Part shown: piece by piece, positions 1 to 5,302 of the stretch
How the letters are laid out: each line of letters opens with the position of its first letter
Position numbering within the stretch: position 1 is the stretch's first letter
Origin: Bacilli bacterium
GTDB lineage: Bacteria > Bacillota_I > Bacilli_A > RFN20 > CAG-826
DNA length: 5,388 bases
Direction: 5' to 3'
Assembly: GCA_024413875.1 (NCBI GenBank)
Contig: JAKSVY010000079.1
Location: forward strand, 1-5,388
Notes under the pieces: generated by a model
What the model was told of the DNA's origin: nothing
What the model saw: the letters and a program-made list of their open reading frames with translations, nothing else
Databases searched by the model: none
Translations under genes and position numbers: made by a program

Positions 1-49
<49 letters not shown>

Positions 50-153
50 TTTATATATCTTAGTTCAGTTTATAATTATTTAAATTATCGAATTATCTGG
101 TTTTGTTTTTTCTTAATAAAAAAGAATTGACGTTTTTGTTTCTTGTACTTCTG

Positions 154-171
154 TTCAGTTTTCAAAGATCA
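154..171 (-). promoter_or_regulatory. boxA-like rRNA antitermination element
   Basis: The minus strand reads TGATCTTTGAAAACTGAA. This resembles the TGCTCTTTGAAAACT-type boxA of Bacillus rrn leaders, where NusB/NusE bind nascent RNA and prevent premature Rho-dependent termination of untranslated rRNA. Its position, about 105 nt before mature 16S and 50-65 nt after the predicted start site, fits that role. The TCTTTGAAAACT core is the supporting evidence; function is inferred by analogy. Confidence 0.65.
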
Positions 172-174
172 GTT

Positions 175-217
175 CACGCCCTAATTCCTTAGGCTATTGG
201 TTCTCTTGGAACGCGTG
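175..217 (-). other. Predicted three-stem RNA fold at the 5' end of the rrn leader
   Basis: In minus-strand RNA, CACGC (217-213) can pair with GCGUG (179-175) and encloses two hairpins. The first is GUUC-CAAGA-GAAC (212-200) and the second is CCUAA-GGAA-UUAGG (193-180). Each hairpin directly abuts the closing stem, and the only single-stranded junction segment is six nucleotides (CAAUAG, 199-194). The element begins only one to three nucleotides after the predicted start site. The pairings are exact Watson-Crick matches read from the sequence; existence in vivo and function are inference. It might protect the 5' end or set up the boxA region that follows. Confidence 0.45.
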
Positions 218-224
218 CTTGGTA

Positions 225-254
225 ATAATATCATTACCTTATATACCATGTCAA
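225..254 (-). promoter_or_regulatory. rrn promoter (-35 TTGACA, extended -10 TGATATTAT)
   Basis: On the minus strand a consensus -35 TTGACA (254-249) is followed by an 18-bp spacer and a -10 TATTAT (230-225; five of six consensus bases), with TGA directly before it as an extended -10. Transcription should start near 218-220. The promoter points at 16S with about 170 bp of leader between, as expected of an rrn operon. The start-site sequence, which matters for control by initiating-nucleotide level in Bacillota, would be A or G here. It is the strongest promoter in the window and I saw no convincing tandem second promoter upstream. Confidence 0.87.
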
Positions 255-291
255 CACTATTTTTTAAAAATGTTTAATTTTTTTAGTGTTT
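255..291 (-). promoter_or_regulatory. UP-element-like A/T tract upstream of the rrn promoter
   Basis: Immediately upstream of the -35, the minus strand carries phased A and T runs: seven A's, then ATTTTTA, then six A's. Such tracts bind the C-terminal domains of the RNA polymerase alpha subunits and strongly stimulate rrn promoters. The A/T core is flanked by a perfect 7-bp inverted repeat (AACACTA 253-259 and TAGTGTT 284-290 on the plus strand), whose inner arm overlaps the first two bases of the -35. Whether that repeat is an operator or chance is unknown. Confidence 0.55.
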
Positions 292-303
292 ACATTTATG
301 CTA

Positions 304-319
304 TCCGATTTGTGTCGGA
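304..319. other. Short palindrome TCCGA-N6-TCGGA in the rrn/CmpB intergenic region
   Basis: A perfect 5-bp inverted repeat with a six-base centre (TTTGTG) lies about 50 bp upstream of the rrn -35 and about 170 bp upstream of the plus-strand gene. It is the only G/C-containing structure in its immediate surroundings. Neither side has a T-run and no transcript should end here, so it is not a terminator. A protein-binding site is possible, but the arms are short. Confidence 0.25.
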
Positions 320-388
320 CTGTTGTTAATATTACTCTCTTAAAATCTTGTTGTAAAGTGTTTTTTTGAAAATATTATATATTTTATT

Positions 389-443
389 CGCGTACGCGTT
401 ATGCACGCTATGTATATGCGCACGCACGCGCGTATTATATATA
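389..443. other. Alternating purine-pyrimidine tract (Z-DNA-prone)
   Basis: Bases 389-443 alternate pyrimidine and purine with only three phase breaks (399/400, 408/409, 435/436). The longest unbroken run is 27 bp (409-435). It is rich in CG, CA and TG steps, includes the perfect 10-bp palindrome CGCGTACGCG (389-398), and stands out sharply from the A/T-rich DNA on both sides. Alternating CG/CA DNA is the classic sequence that flips to left-handed Z-DNA under negative supercoiling. It sits between two divergent promoters, where supercoiling should be high. The pattern is directly visible; Z formation is inference. Confidence 0.6.
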
Positions 444-455
444 AAGATATAGGTA

Positions 456-483
456 TTAACTTTTCAATTTGAAGTGCTAAAAT
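456..483 (+). promoter_or_regulatory. Promoter of the CmpB-family gene, predicted to give a leaderless mRNA
   Basis: An extended -10, TGCTAAAAT (TG at 475-476, TAAAAT at 478-483), lies 16 bp after a weak -35 TTAACT (456-461; four of six consensus bases). The expected start site is base 490 or 491, which is the first base of the ATG at 491. No Shine-Dalgarno sequence precedes that ATG, in agreement with a leaderless message. An alternative upstream promoter (TTGTAA 351-356, TATTAT 373-378) would instead give a 5' UTR of about 105 nt running through the alternating tract. Confidence 0.45.
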
Positions 484-490
484 ACTAGTT

Positions 491-1300
491 ATGGACATCT
501 TTATTACTATTATTTTCTTATTTATTGTTGGAGCGTCACTTGGATACATTGGTGAAGTATTCTTCAGGAGATTTGTATCCATGCATAAATGGATCAATCC
601 TGGATTCATGAAAGGACCTTATCTTCCTATTTATGGATTTGGTGTTGTTATTTTATATATTGTTAATAACATCTTTTCATGGACTGGCTTATATGATCTG
701 ATGATTAACGTTGTTGGTTCTACTTGGGCTAATGTAATTAATGTTGCCTTTGGAGTTATTGTGTTTACTATCGCTGCTGTTCTTATGGAACTTGTGTCTG
801 GTCTTATATTATTAAAGACTGCTCACATTCGTTTATGGGATTACACGAATATGAAGGGTAACTATCAAGGGGTTATTTGTCCTGAGTTTACCGTTATATG
901 GATGGTTGGTGGAATTCTCTACTCGCTTTTATTAAATGGTCCGGTCAATAAATTGACAATACACTTATATAACTTAGTTACCAATTATTATTATGTAGAC
1001 TTTATAGTAGGCATCATTGTGGGAATGATGTTCATTGACTTCTGTGTTTCTTCTGATGCGTTTAGTAAAATTTCTAAAGCTGCAAAAGAATCAAAAGCTT
1101 ATATTTCTTATGAACATTTGAAGTTAGAAATGAAGGAAAAAGCTTTAAGTGTTCGTAACAAATCACATATTCTTCAAATTATTGATGAATTAAAAAATAA
1201 AAGAAAAGAGGTTAAACCTCTCTCAAAATTTAAGAAATTATTCCTTATCGATCCAAATAAGGATGTATATAAAGATAAAAAGAACTTCAAAGATGAATAA
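491..1300 (+). CDS. CmpB/PF06541-family integral membrane protein (putative ABC-transporter type IV)
   Basis: A 269-residue membrane protein whose motifs match the PF06541 family, annotated as putative ABC-transporter type IV or CmpB, whose biochemical function is not established. Family signatures in order are GYIGEVFFR (18-26), GPYLPIYGFG (42-51), MELVSGLILLK (99-109) and RLWDYTN (114-120) followed by a GxxxGxxCPEF stretch to about 133. I see about five hydrophobic segments, near residues 3-22, 43-62, 80-108, 132-150 and 165-188. A lysine-rich, probably cytoplasmic tail of some 80 residues (190-269) may form helices or a coiled coil. The start is ATG 491: an in-frame TGA lies at 470-472, no other start codon lies between, and the N terminus fits the family. 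There is no Shine-Dalgarno, so it may be leaderless. No ATPase partner is adjacent. It stands alone, divergent from rrn and convergent with the BI-1 gene. Confidence 0.88.
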   Translation: MDIFITIIFLFIVGASLGYIGEVFFRRFVSMHKWINPGFMKGPYLPIYGFGVVILYIVNNIFSWTGLYDLMINVVGSTWANVINVAFGVIVFTIAAVLMELVSGLILLKTAHIRLWDYTNMKGNYQGVICPEFTVIWMVGGILYSLLLNGPVNKLTIHLYNLVTNYYYVDFIVGIIVGMMFIDFCVSSDAFSKISKAAKESKAYISYEHLKLEMKEKALSVRNKSHILQIIDELKNKRKEVKPLSKFKKLFLIDPNKDVYKDKKNFKDE

Positions 1301-1337
1301 AAAAAATGGAATCCAATTACGGATTCCATTTCGTTTA
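1299..1337. terminator. Shared bidirectional intrinsic terminator between convergent genes
   Basis: A perfect 11-bp stem, AAATGGAATCC (1304-1314) with GGATTCCATTT (1321-1331), encloses a six-base loop. On the minus strand it is followed by an uninterrupted T-tract whose eight T's correspond to A1306-A1299. This is a strong intrinsic terminator for the gap-pgk-tpiA-BI-1 side, 10 bp past the BI-1 stop. On the plus strand the tail is weaker (TTTCGTTT). The two A's of the CmpB-family stop codon TAA (1298-1300) are part of the minus-strand T-tract, so the two genes end almost back to back. Confidence 0.88.
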
Positions 1338-1341
1338 GTAA

Positions 1342-2109
1342 TTATCTTTTGCTTTTTCCAAAGATAATAATAACAATTCTTAAGATTCTAATGAACATGT
1401 AGATAAAATCTACATAAAGAGTAAATGCACAATATAAAGCAATATTGTTATTTCCCATTCCTGATGCAGCAATTTCTTTAACCTTACGCATATCAACAAT
1501 TGTGAATAGCATCATCGCAATAAAGATAATGCCGCTAGCAAGCCATGTTGATAATGTTGCGTATACTGGGAAGAACCAGAAGATAAGGAGATTCATCATA
1601 ACAATGAGGAATGCTCCGATAGCTAATCCAGATGCAACAATAGCAAGTGTAGATAAATTGCTCTTTGCAAAATATCCAATAAGGAACATTGCAAGGAATG
1701 TCACCATTGTAATTGCAAGGGTGATAGACATGATATATCCAGGTACTACAAGAGTAAGAGCGGACATCATGACACCCATAAGAATGGCATACACTATAAA
1801 TGGTGCAACAACATTCTTATTTCCTCTAAATAATGAGGATACTCTAATTACAATAGATGTAATAAGTAAGGCAATAAAGCTTACAGCAAATATTGCTACA
1901 TAAACAATGAAATACTCTTCGTTTACTAAATCATCACTACCAACGATAGGAAAGATTCTAGTAAACACGAAAGTTAAGATTAGGGATATAATGGCGGTAA
2001 TGGCAAGACCAATACCCATATAGCCAAATACTTTCCCTGTGAATTTGCCAGTATTTGTCTCAGACAGGTTGTCGTTATTATTATCAATAACTTCTACGTA
2101 ATCTGACAT
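1342..2109 (-). CDS. Bax inhibitor-1 (BI-1/YccA/YetJ) family membrane protein
   Basis: A 255-residue protein of the Bax inhibitor-1 family (PF01027), the group of Bacillus YetJ, described as a pH-sensitive calcium leak channel, and E. coli YccA/YbhL. A polar, Asn/Asp-rich N terminus (1-24) precedes KVFGYMGIGLAITA, typical of the family. About seven hydrophobic segments follow, near 27-51, 66-89, 100-118, 122-146, 153-178, 185-205 and 223-250. Two acidic residues in the family's pore-proximal positions are present: D206 in TIVDMRKVK and D234 in LYVDFIY, corresponding by position to the Asp pair of YetJ. The start ATG overlaps the tpiA TAA by one base (TAATG), and no Shine-Dalgarno is seen, so translation probably depends on coupling to tpiA. 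It closes the glycolytic cluster before the terminator at 1299-1337. The family call is firm; a calcium role here is inference. Confidence 0.9.
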   Translation of the reverse strand: MSDYVEVIDNNNDNLSETNTGKFTGKVFGYMGIGLAITAIISLILTFVFTRIFPIVGSDDLVNEEYFIVYVAIFAVSFIALLITSIVIRVSSLFRGNKNVVAPFIVYAILMGVMMSALTLVVPGYIMSITLAITMVTFLAMFLIGYFAKSNLSTLAIVASGLAIGAFLIVMMNLLIFWFFPVYATLSTWLASGIIFIAMMLFTIVDMRKVKEIAASGMGNNNIALYCAFTLYVDFIYMFIRILRIVIIIFGKSKR

Positions 2110-2864
2110 TAAAGAATATTTTCAATTAATTGCTTGAATGATTCAACTTTTAAAGAAGCACCACCAACGAGAGCACCGTCAACATCTGGTTGACCTAAAT
2201 ATGCACGTACGTTTTCTGGTTTGACTGATCCACCGTAGAGAATACGAATATTTTCTGCAGCTTCTGCACCAGCCATATCTTTAATGATTGAACGGATGTA
2301 TGAGCAAATATCTTCAGCAATTTCAACAGATGCGTTCTTGCCTGTGCCGATAGACCAAATTGGTTCATAAGCAACGACAACGTGCTTTAAGCAGCACTTG
2401 CAGCAATCAGCAAGTCCTTCACGGATTTGTGTATTGATGACTTCTTTTGTTTTTCCAGCTTCAAATTCTTCAAGAGTTTCACCACAGCAATAGATTACTG
2501 TCATGTCTGCATCGATTAAAGCATGGACTTTTTGATTACAAGTCTTATTTGTTTCACCATTGTATGTACGTCTTTCAGAGTGACCAATGATACACCAGTC
2601 AATTCCGAGTTCCTTTAACATTGGGATAGCAACTTCACCTGTATATGCACCTTTTTCTGCAAAGTGGCAGTTTTGAGCTGCAACTGTGAGTTCAGGAGCA
2701 ATTTCTTTAACAGCAGCTAATGATAAGAATGTTGGAGCAACACCGATATCAACGCCGTTTTCTTTAGCAAATTTGTCGAAGGCAACTGCTTCTGTTGCAA
2801 AAGCCTTAGCTTCTGCAACTGTCTTATTCATCTTCCAGTTACCAAAAATTAATTTAGTTCTCAT
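2109..2864 (-). CDS. tpiA: Triosephosphate isomerase
   Basis: Cytosolic glycolytic and gluconeogenic enzyme interconverting dihydroxyacetone phosphate and glyceraldehyde 3-phosphate. At 251 residues it has the usual length of this (beta/alpha)8 barrel. The substrate-binding N9 and K11 lie in FGNWKMNK, catalytic H95 in IIGHSERR and catalytic base E167 in AYEPIW. The flexible phosphate loop is IGTGK (172-176), followed by YGGSVKPEN (210-218) and the phosphate-binding GALVGG (230-235). S171 replaces the more usual Ala of the AIGTGK motif. There are ten cysteines, including a tight CCKCC cluster (154-158) ahead of the catalytic strand. The ATG gives the canonical N terminus. A modest AAAGG (2877-2881) lies 12 nt upstream, a longer spacer than usual. 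Pgk ends 20 bp before and the BI-1 gene starts on the stop codon, so the three are probably cotranscribed. Confidence 0.98.
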   Translation of the reverse strand: MRTKLIFGNWKMNKTVAEAKAFATEAVAFDKFAKENGVDIGVAPTFLSLAAVKEIAPELTVAAQNCHFAEKGAYTGEVAIPMLKELGIDWCIIGHSERRTYNGETNKTCNQKVHALIDADMTVIYCCGETLEEFEAGKTKEVINTQIREGLADCCKCCLKHVVVAYEPIWSIGTGKNASVEIAEDICSYIRSIIKDMAGAEAAENIRILYGGSVKPENVRAYLGQPDVDGALVGGASLKVESFKQLIENIL

Positions 2865-2884
2865 GATTAATATTTACCTTTAAA

Positions 2885-4111
2885 TTATCTTAAGATATCA
2901 ACGCCTGGTAAGTGACCATCGTTTTCAATCATTTCAAGTGATGCACCACCACCTGTAGAAACGTGCTTGAAGTCATTCTTATAACCGAATTCTGCAACAG
3001 CTGCAGCAGAGTCACCACCACCACAAACTGAGAAACATTCAGCGTTCTTTGCAATAGCTTCACAAACTGCGATTGTACCAGCTTGGAATTCCTTTTGTTC
3101 AAAGACACCCATTGGGCCATTCCAGAAAATCATCTTTGCAGAAGCAATAACGCCTGAGAAGAGTTCTCTTGTCTTAGGACCAACGTCTAAGCCTTCCATA
3201 CCTTCTGGGATAGAAGAACCAACTTCAACTACTTTACGTAATTCTGGATCAAAGTTATCAGCATAGACTGCATCAACTGGAAGTAAAATCTTACCAGAAG
3301 CATACATTTCTCTTGCGTAGTCTAATTGATCTTCTTCGAATGGTGAATTACCAATGCTTTCTCCAAGAGCTTTCTTGAATGTGTATGCCATAGCACCACC
3401 AATTAAGATCTTGTCGCACTTTTCGAGTAATGACTTAATAACTTTAATCTTATCAGAAACCTTGAAACCACCGAGGATAGCAACGTATGGTCTATCAGCT
3501 TCTGCAACATTAACACAACGTGTTAAGTTAGCAATTTCCTTTTCTACTAAGTAACCACATGCAACTTCTTTGCCTTCTGCCTTTAAAGCAGCTGGGATAC
3601 CATATGTAGAAGCGTGAGCACGGTGAGCTGTACCGAATGCATCCATAACGTATGCATCTGCTAAGCTTGCCCATTCTTTAGATAATGTTTCGTCGCCTTT
3701 TTCTTCACCCTTTTCATAACGTGTGTTTTGGATTAAGACAACTTCACCATTATTCATAGCGTCAACTACTGGTGCAATATCTGCAACCTTTGTTGAGTCA
3801 ACAAATGTAACCTTTGTACCTTCGAGTAATTCTGCTAAACGAGCAGCAACTGGAGCCATGTTACCATTCTTCCATTGTTTTGCAAATTTAGCCTTATCTT
3901 CATCAGTACCATTAGCTAATTTGTGTTTGATCTTTCCAAGGTGAGACATAAGAACAACCTTAGCACCCTTAGAAATTAATTCTTTAATTGTTGGTAATGC
4001 TGCAACGATACGGTTGTCATCACGAATAACTCCATCTTTTAGAGGAACGTTGAAGTCAACACGAACGACTACACGCTTACCTGTAACGTTTAAATCTTTA
4101 ACTGTTAACAT
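2885..4111 (-). CDS. pgk: Phosphoglycerate kinase
   Basis: Cytosolic enzyme transferring phosphate from 1,3-bisphosphoglycerate to ADP, the first ATP-yielding step of glycolysis. The 408 residues form two Rossmann-like lobes. The N lobe has RVDFNVPL (17-24), SHLGK (56-60) and the 3-phosphoglycerate-binding AHRAHAS (162-168). The C lobe has GGFKVSDK (214-221), NGPMGVFE (331-338), the nucleotide-phosphate loop GGGDS (364-368) and TGGGAS (386-391). Two details differ from common bacterial enzymes: a charged insertion of roughly ten residues after SHLGK (61-83), and F216 where most have Ala or Ser in GGxKVSDK. A Shine-Dalgarno AAAGGA (4123-4128) lies 11 nt before the ATG. A hairpin at 4146-4169 separates it from gap upstream; tpiA follows after 20 bp. 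Confidence 0.98.
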   Translation of the reverse strand: MLTVKDLNVTGKRVVVRVDFNVPLKDGVIRDDNRIVAALPTIKELISKGAKVVLMSHLGKIKHKLANGTDEDKAKFAKQWKNGNMAPVAARLAELLEGTKVTFVDSTKVADIAPVVDAMNNGEVVLIQNTRYEKGEEKGDETLSKEWASLADAYVMDAFGTAHRAHASTYGIPAALKAEGKEVACGYLVEKEIANLTRCVNVAEADRPYVAILGGFKVSDKIKVIKSLLEKCDKILIGGAMAYTFKKALGESIGNSPFEEDQLDYAREMYASGKILLPVDAVYADNFDPELRKVVEVGSSIPEGMEGLDVGPKTRELFSGVIASAKMIFWNGPMGVFEQKEFQAGTIAVCEAIAKNAECFSVCGGGDSAAAVAEFGYKNDFKHVSTGGGASLEMIENDGHLPGVDILR

Positions 4112-4145
4112 AATATGTTAATTCCTTTCGTTTTTTATAAATAAT

Positions 4146-4169
4146 GGCACCCATGATATCACGGGTGCC
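4146..4169 (-). terminator. Strong gap-pgk intercistronic hairpin (terminator or attenuating/processing element)
   Basis: In minus-strand RNA GGCACCCGUG-AUAU-CAUGGGUGCC forms a 10-bp stem with one G-U pair and a four-base loop. It is preceded by AAUAA and followed by AUUAUUUAUA, so the stem can extend past a one-base bulge. The same position in plus-strand RNA would be an A-C mismatch, so the hairpin is better formed in the gap-to-pgk direction. The U-tract is interrupted by A, suggesting partial rather than full termination. It could lower pgk-tpiA-BI-1 output relative to gap, or protect 3' or 5' ends after processing. The plus strand also has T-rich DNA after the stem (TTATTTTT), but no plus-strand gene ends here. 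Confidence 0.65.
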
Positions 4170-4172
4170 TTA

Positions 4173-4200
4173 TTTTTAGTGTTTTTTACTGGTTAGACAA
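4173..4200 (-). promoter_or_regulatory. Weak candidate promoter for pgk
   Basis: On the minus strand TTGTCT (4200-4195) is followed by a 16-bp spacer and TAAAAA (4178-4173); each hexamer matches four of six consensus bases. A transcript would start at or just inside the hairpin at 4146-4169, placing that stem at the extreme 5' end of a pgk mRNA. If the hairpin terminates gap transcripts, pgk needs such a promoter, because no room remains between the hairpin and the ATG. Evidence is limited to weak hexamers in A/T-rich DNA. Confidence 0.25.
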
Positions 4201-4208
4201 CCCGGCAA

Positions 4209-5282
4209 TTAAGCTAATTCTGCGAAGTACTTAATTGTACGGACCATTTGGCTAGTATATGAGTTTTCGTTATCGTACCAAGAGACAACTTGAACTTGAT
4301 ATAAACCTTCGCCAACTTTGCTGACCATAGTTTGTGTTGCATCGAATAATGAACCGTATCTCATACCGATAACGTCTGAAGAAACGATTTGATCTTCGTT
4401 GTAACCAAATGATTGGTTAGCAGCAGCCTTCATAGCAGCGTTAACAACAGCTTCTGTTAATTCGCCATCATATTTAACAACAGCAGTAAGGATTGTTGTT
4501 GAACCTGTTGGAACTGGAACACGTTGTGCAGAACCAATGAGCTTACCATTTAATTCTGGGATAACTAAACCGATTGCTTTAGCAGCACCTGTTGAGTTAG
4601 GAACGATGTTAGCAGCACCAGCACGTGCTCTACGTAAGTCACCTTTTCTGTGTGGTCCGTCAAGGATCATTTGGTCACCTGTGTAAGCGTGAATTGTGCT
4701 CATGATACCAGATTGGATAGCAGCTAAATCGTTAAGTGCTTTAGCCATTGGAGCTAAGCAGTTTGTTGTACAAGAAGCAGCTGAGATAACATTGTCTTCT
4801 GTTGTAAGTGTCTTTTCGTTAACACCGAAGACGATTGTTGGAAGATCCTTACCTGCTGGAGCAGAGATAACAACCTTCTTAGCACCTGCTTGGATGTGTG
4901 CCATAGATTTTGCTTTTGATACGTAGAAACCTGTACATTCTAAGACGACGTCAACATTGAGTTCTCCCCATGGAAGTTCTGCTGCGTTTGGCTTAGCGTA
5001 GATTGTGATTTCCTTACCATCAACTGTGATTGAACCTGGAACGACAACTGTCTTACCATCTTCTGCTAAGACTGGTTCTTTTGATTCGACTGTGTGAACG
5101 CCTTCACCGATGCGACCACAATAGCCACCTTGTGCTGTATCGTATTTTAATAAGTTAGCCAACATCTTTGGAGAAGTTAAATCGTTAATAGCAACGACTT
5201 CATAACCTTCTGCACCAAACATTTGTCTAAATGCTAAACGGCCGATACGACCGAATCCGTTAATTGCAACTTTAACTGACAT
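4209..5282 (-). CDS. gap: Glyceraldehyde-3-phosphate dehydrogenase, NAD-dependent, phosphorylating
   Basis: Cytosolic glycolytic enzyme oxidising glyceraldehyde 3-phosphate with NAD+ and phosphate to 1,3-bisphosphoglycerate. The NAD-binding fold starts with INGFGRIGR (7-15); D34 in AINDL is the residue that favours NAD over NADP. Catalytic C171 lies in SAASCTTNC and catalytic H198 in [10 protein letters not shown]. Phosphate-site motifs are present ([14 protein letters not shown] 208-221, STGAAKA 230-236), and the C terminus has SWYDNENSY (334-342). The stretch 195-260 closely resembles streptococcal GAPDH. At 357 residues it is about 20 longer than the common 331-336, the extra lying in the N domain at about 57-87, after KYDTAQGGY. 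The start is fixed by a perfect Shine-Dalgarno (AAAAGGAGGA, 5291-5300) 8-9 nt upstream. No cggR-like gene is inside the window. Confidence 0.98.
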   Translation of the reverse strand: MSVKVAINGFGRIGRLAFRQMFGAEGYEVVAINDLTSPKMLANLLKYDTAQGGYCGRIGEGVHTVESKEPVLAEDGKTVVVPGSITVDGKEITIYAKPNAAELPWGELNVDVVLECTGFYVSKAKSMAHIQAGAKKVVISAPAGKDLPTIVFGVNEKTLTTEDNVISAASCTTNCLAPMAKALNDLAAIQSGIMSTIHAYTGDQMILDGPHRKGDLRRARAGAANIVPNSTGAAKAIGLVIPELNGKLIGSAQRVPVPTGSTTILTAVVKYDGELTEAVVNAAMKAAANQSFGYNEDQIVSSDVIGMRYGSLFDATQTMVSKVGEGLYQVQVVSWYDNENSYTSQMVRTIKYFAELA

Positions 5283-5290
5283 GTATTATG

Positions 5291-5300
5291 TCCTCCTTTT
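5291..5300 (-). promoter_or_regulatory. Strong Shine-Dalgarno site of gap
   Basis: The minus strand reads AAAAGGAGGA ending 8 nt before the ATG, a full match to the anti-Shine-Dalgarno core. It is much stronger than the AAAGG-type sites of pgk and tpiA, and the BI-1 and CmpB-family genes have none. This suggests that gap is translated most heavily in the cluster. Confidence 0.9.
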
Positions 5301-5302
5301 GT

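Larger units (their letters stand above)
50..219 (-). promoter_or_regulatory. rrn operon transcribed leader (pre-rRNA 5' leader)
   Basis: This is the roughly 170-nt stretch between the predicted rrn transcription start (near 218-220) and mature 16S. It contains a compact three-stem fold near its 5' end (175-217), a boxA-like antitermination element (154-171) and then a very A/T-rich segment next to 16S. The 9-mer AAACTGAAC (minus strand) occurs twice, at 153-161 within the boxA-like element and again at 63-71. In Bacillota such leaders carry the Nus-factor loading site and half of the 16S processing stem; the partner half would lie 3' of 16S, outside the window. No ORF is supported here. Confidence 0.8.

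Noticed and set aside
304..319. Palindrome TCCGA-N6-TCGGA as an intrinsic terminator
   Set aside because: There is no T-tract on either side and no upstream transcript that would need to end there.
351..378. Plus-strand hexamers TTGTAA and TATTAT as the main promoter of the CmpB-family gene
   Set aside because: Kept only as an alternative. It would need a UTR of about 105 nt through the alternating tract and still supplies no Shine-Dalgarno at the ATG; the extended -10 at 475-483 is closer.
434..439. Perfect -10 hexamer TATAAT on the minus strand, a possible second rrn promoter
   Set aside because: No usable -35 lies 16-18 bp upstream. The nearest good hexamer (TTGAAA) is 22 bp away, and the match falls in a TA repeat.
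340..609. Minus-strand open frame of 89 codons
   Set aside because: It lies antisense to the 5' end of the CmpB-family gene and crosses the alternating tract. The product is low-complexity and resembles no family I know, and no Shine-Dalgarno is seen.
1445..1903. Plus-strand open frame of 152 codons antisense to the BI-1 gene
   Set aside because: It is a shadow of the hydrophobic codons of the BI-1 gene, whose family assignment is secure. No terminator or ribosome site supports it.
4191..4202. Small hairpin GGTT-AGAC-AACC just after the gap stop as a gap terminator
   Set aside because: Only four base pairs, and in the minus direction it is followed by A's rather than T's.
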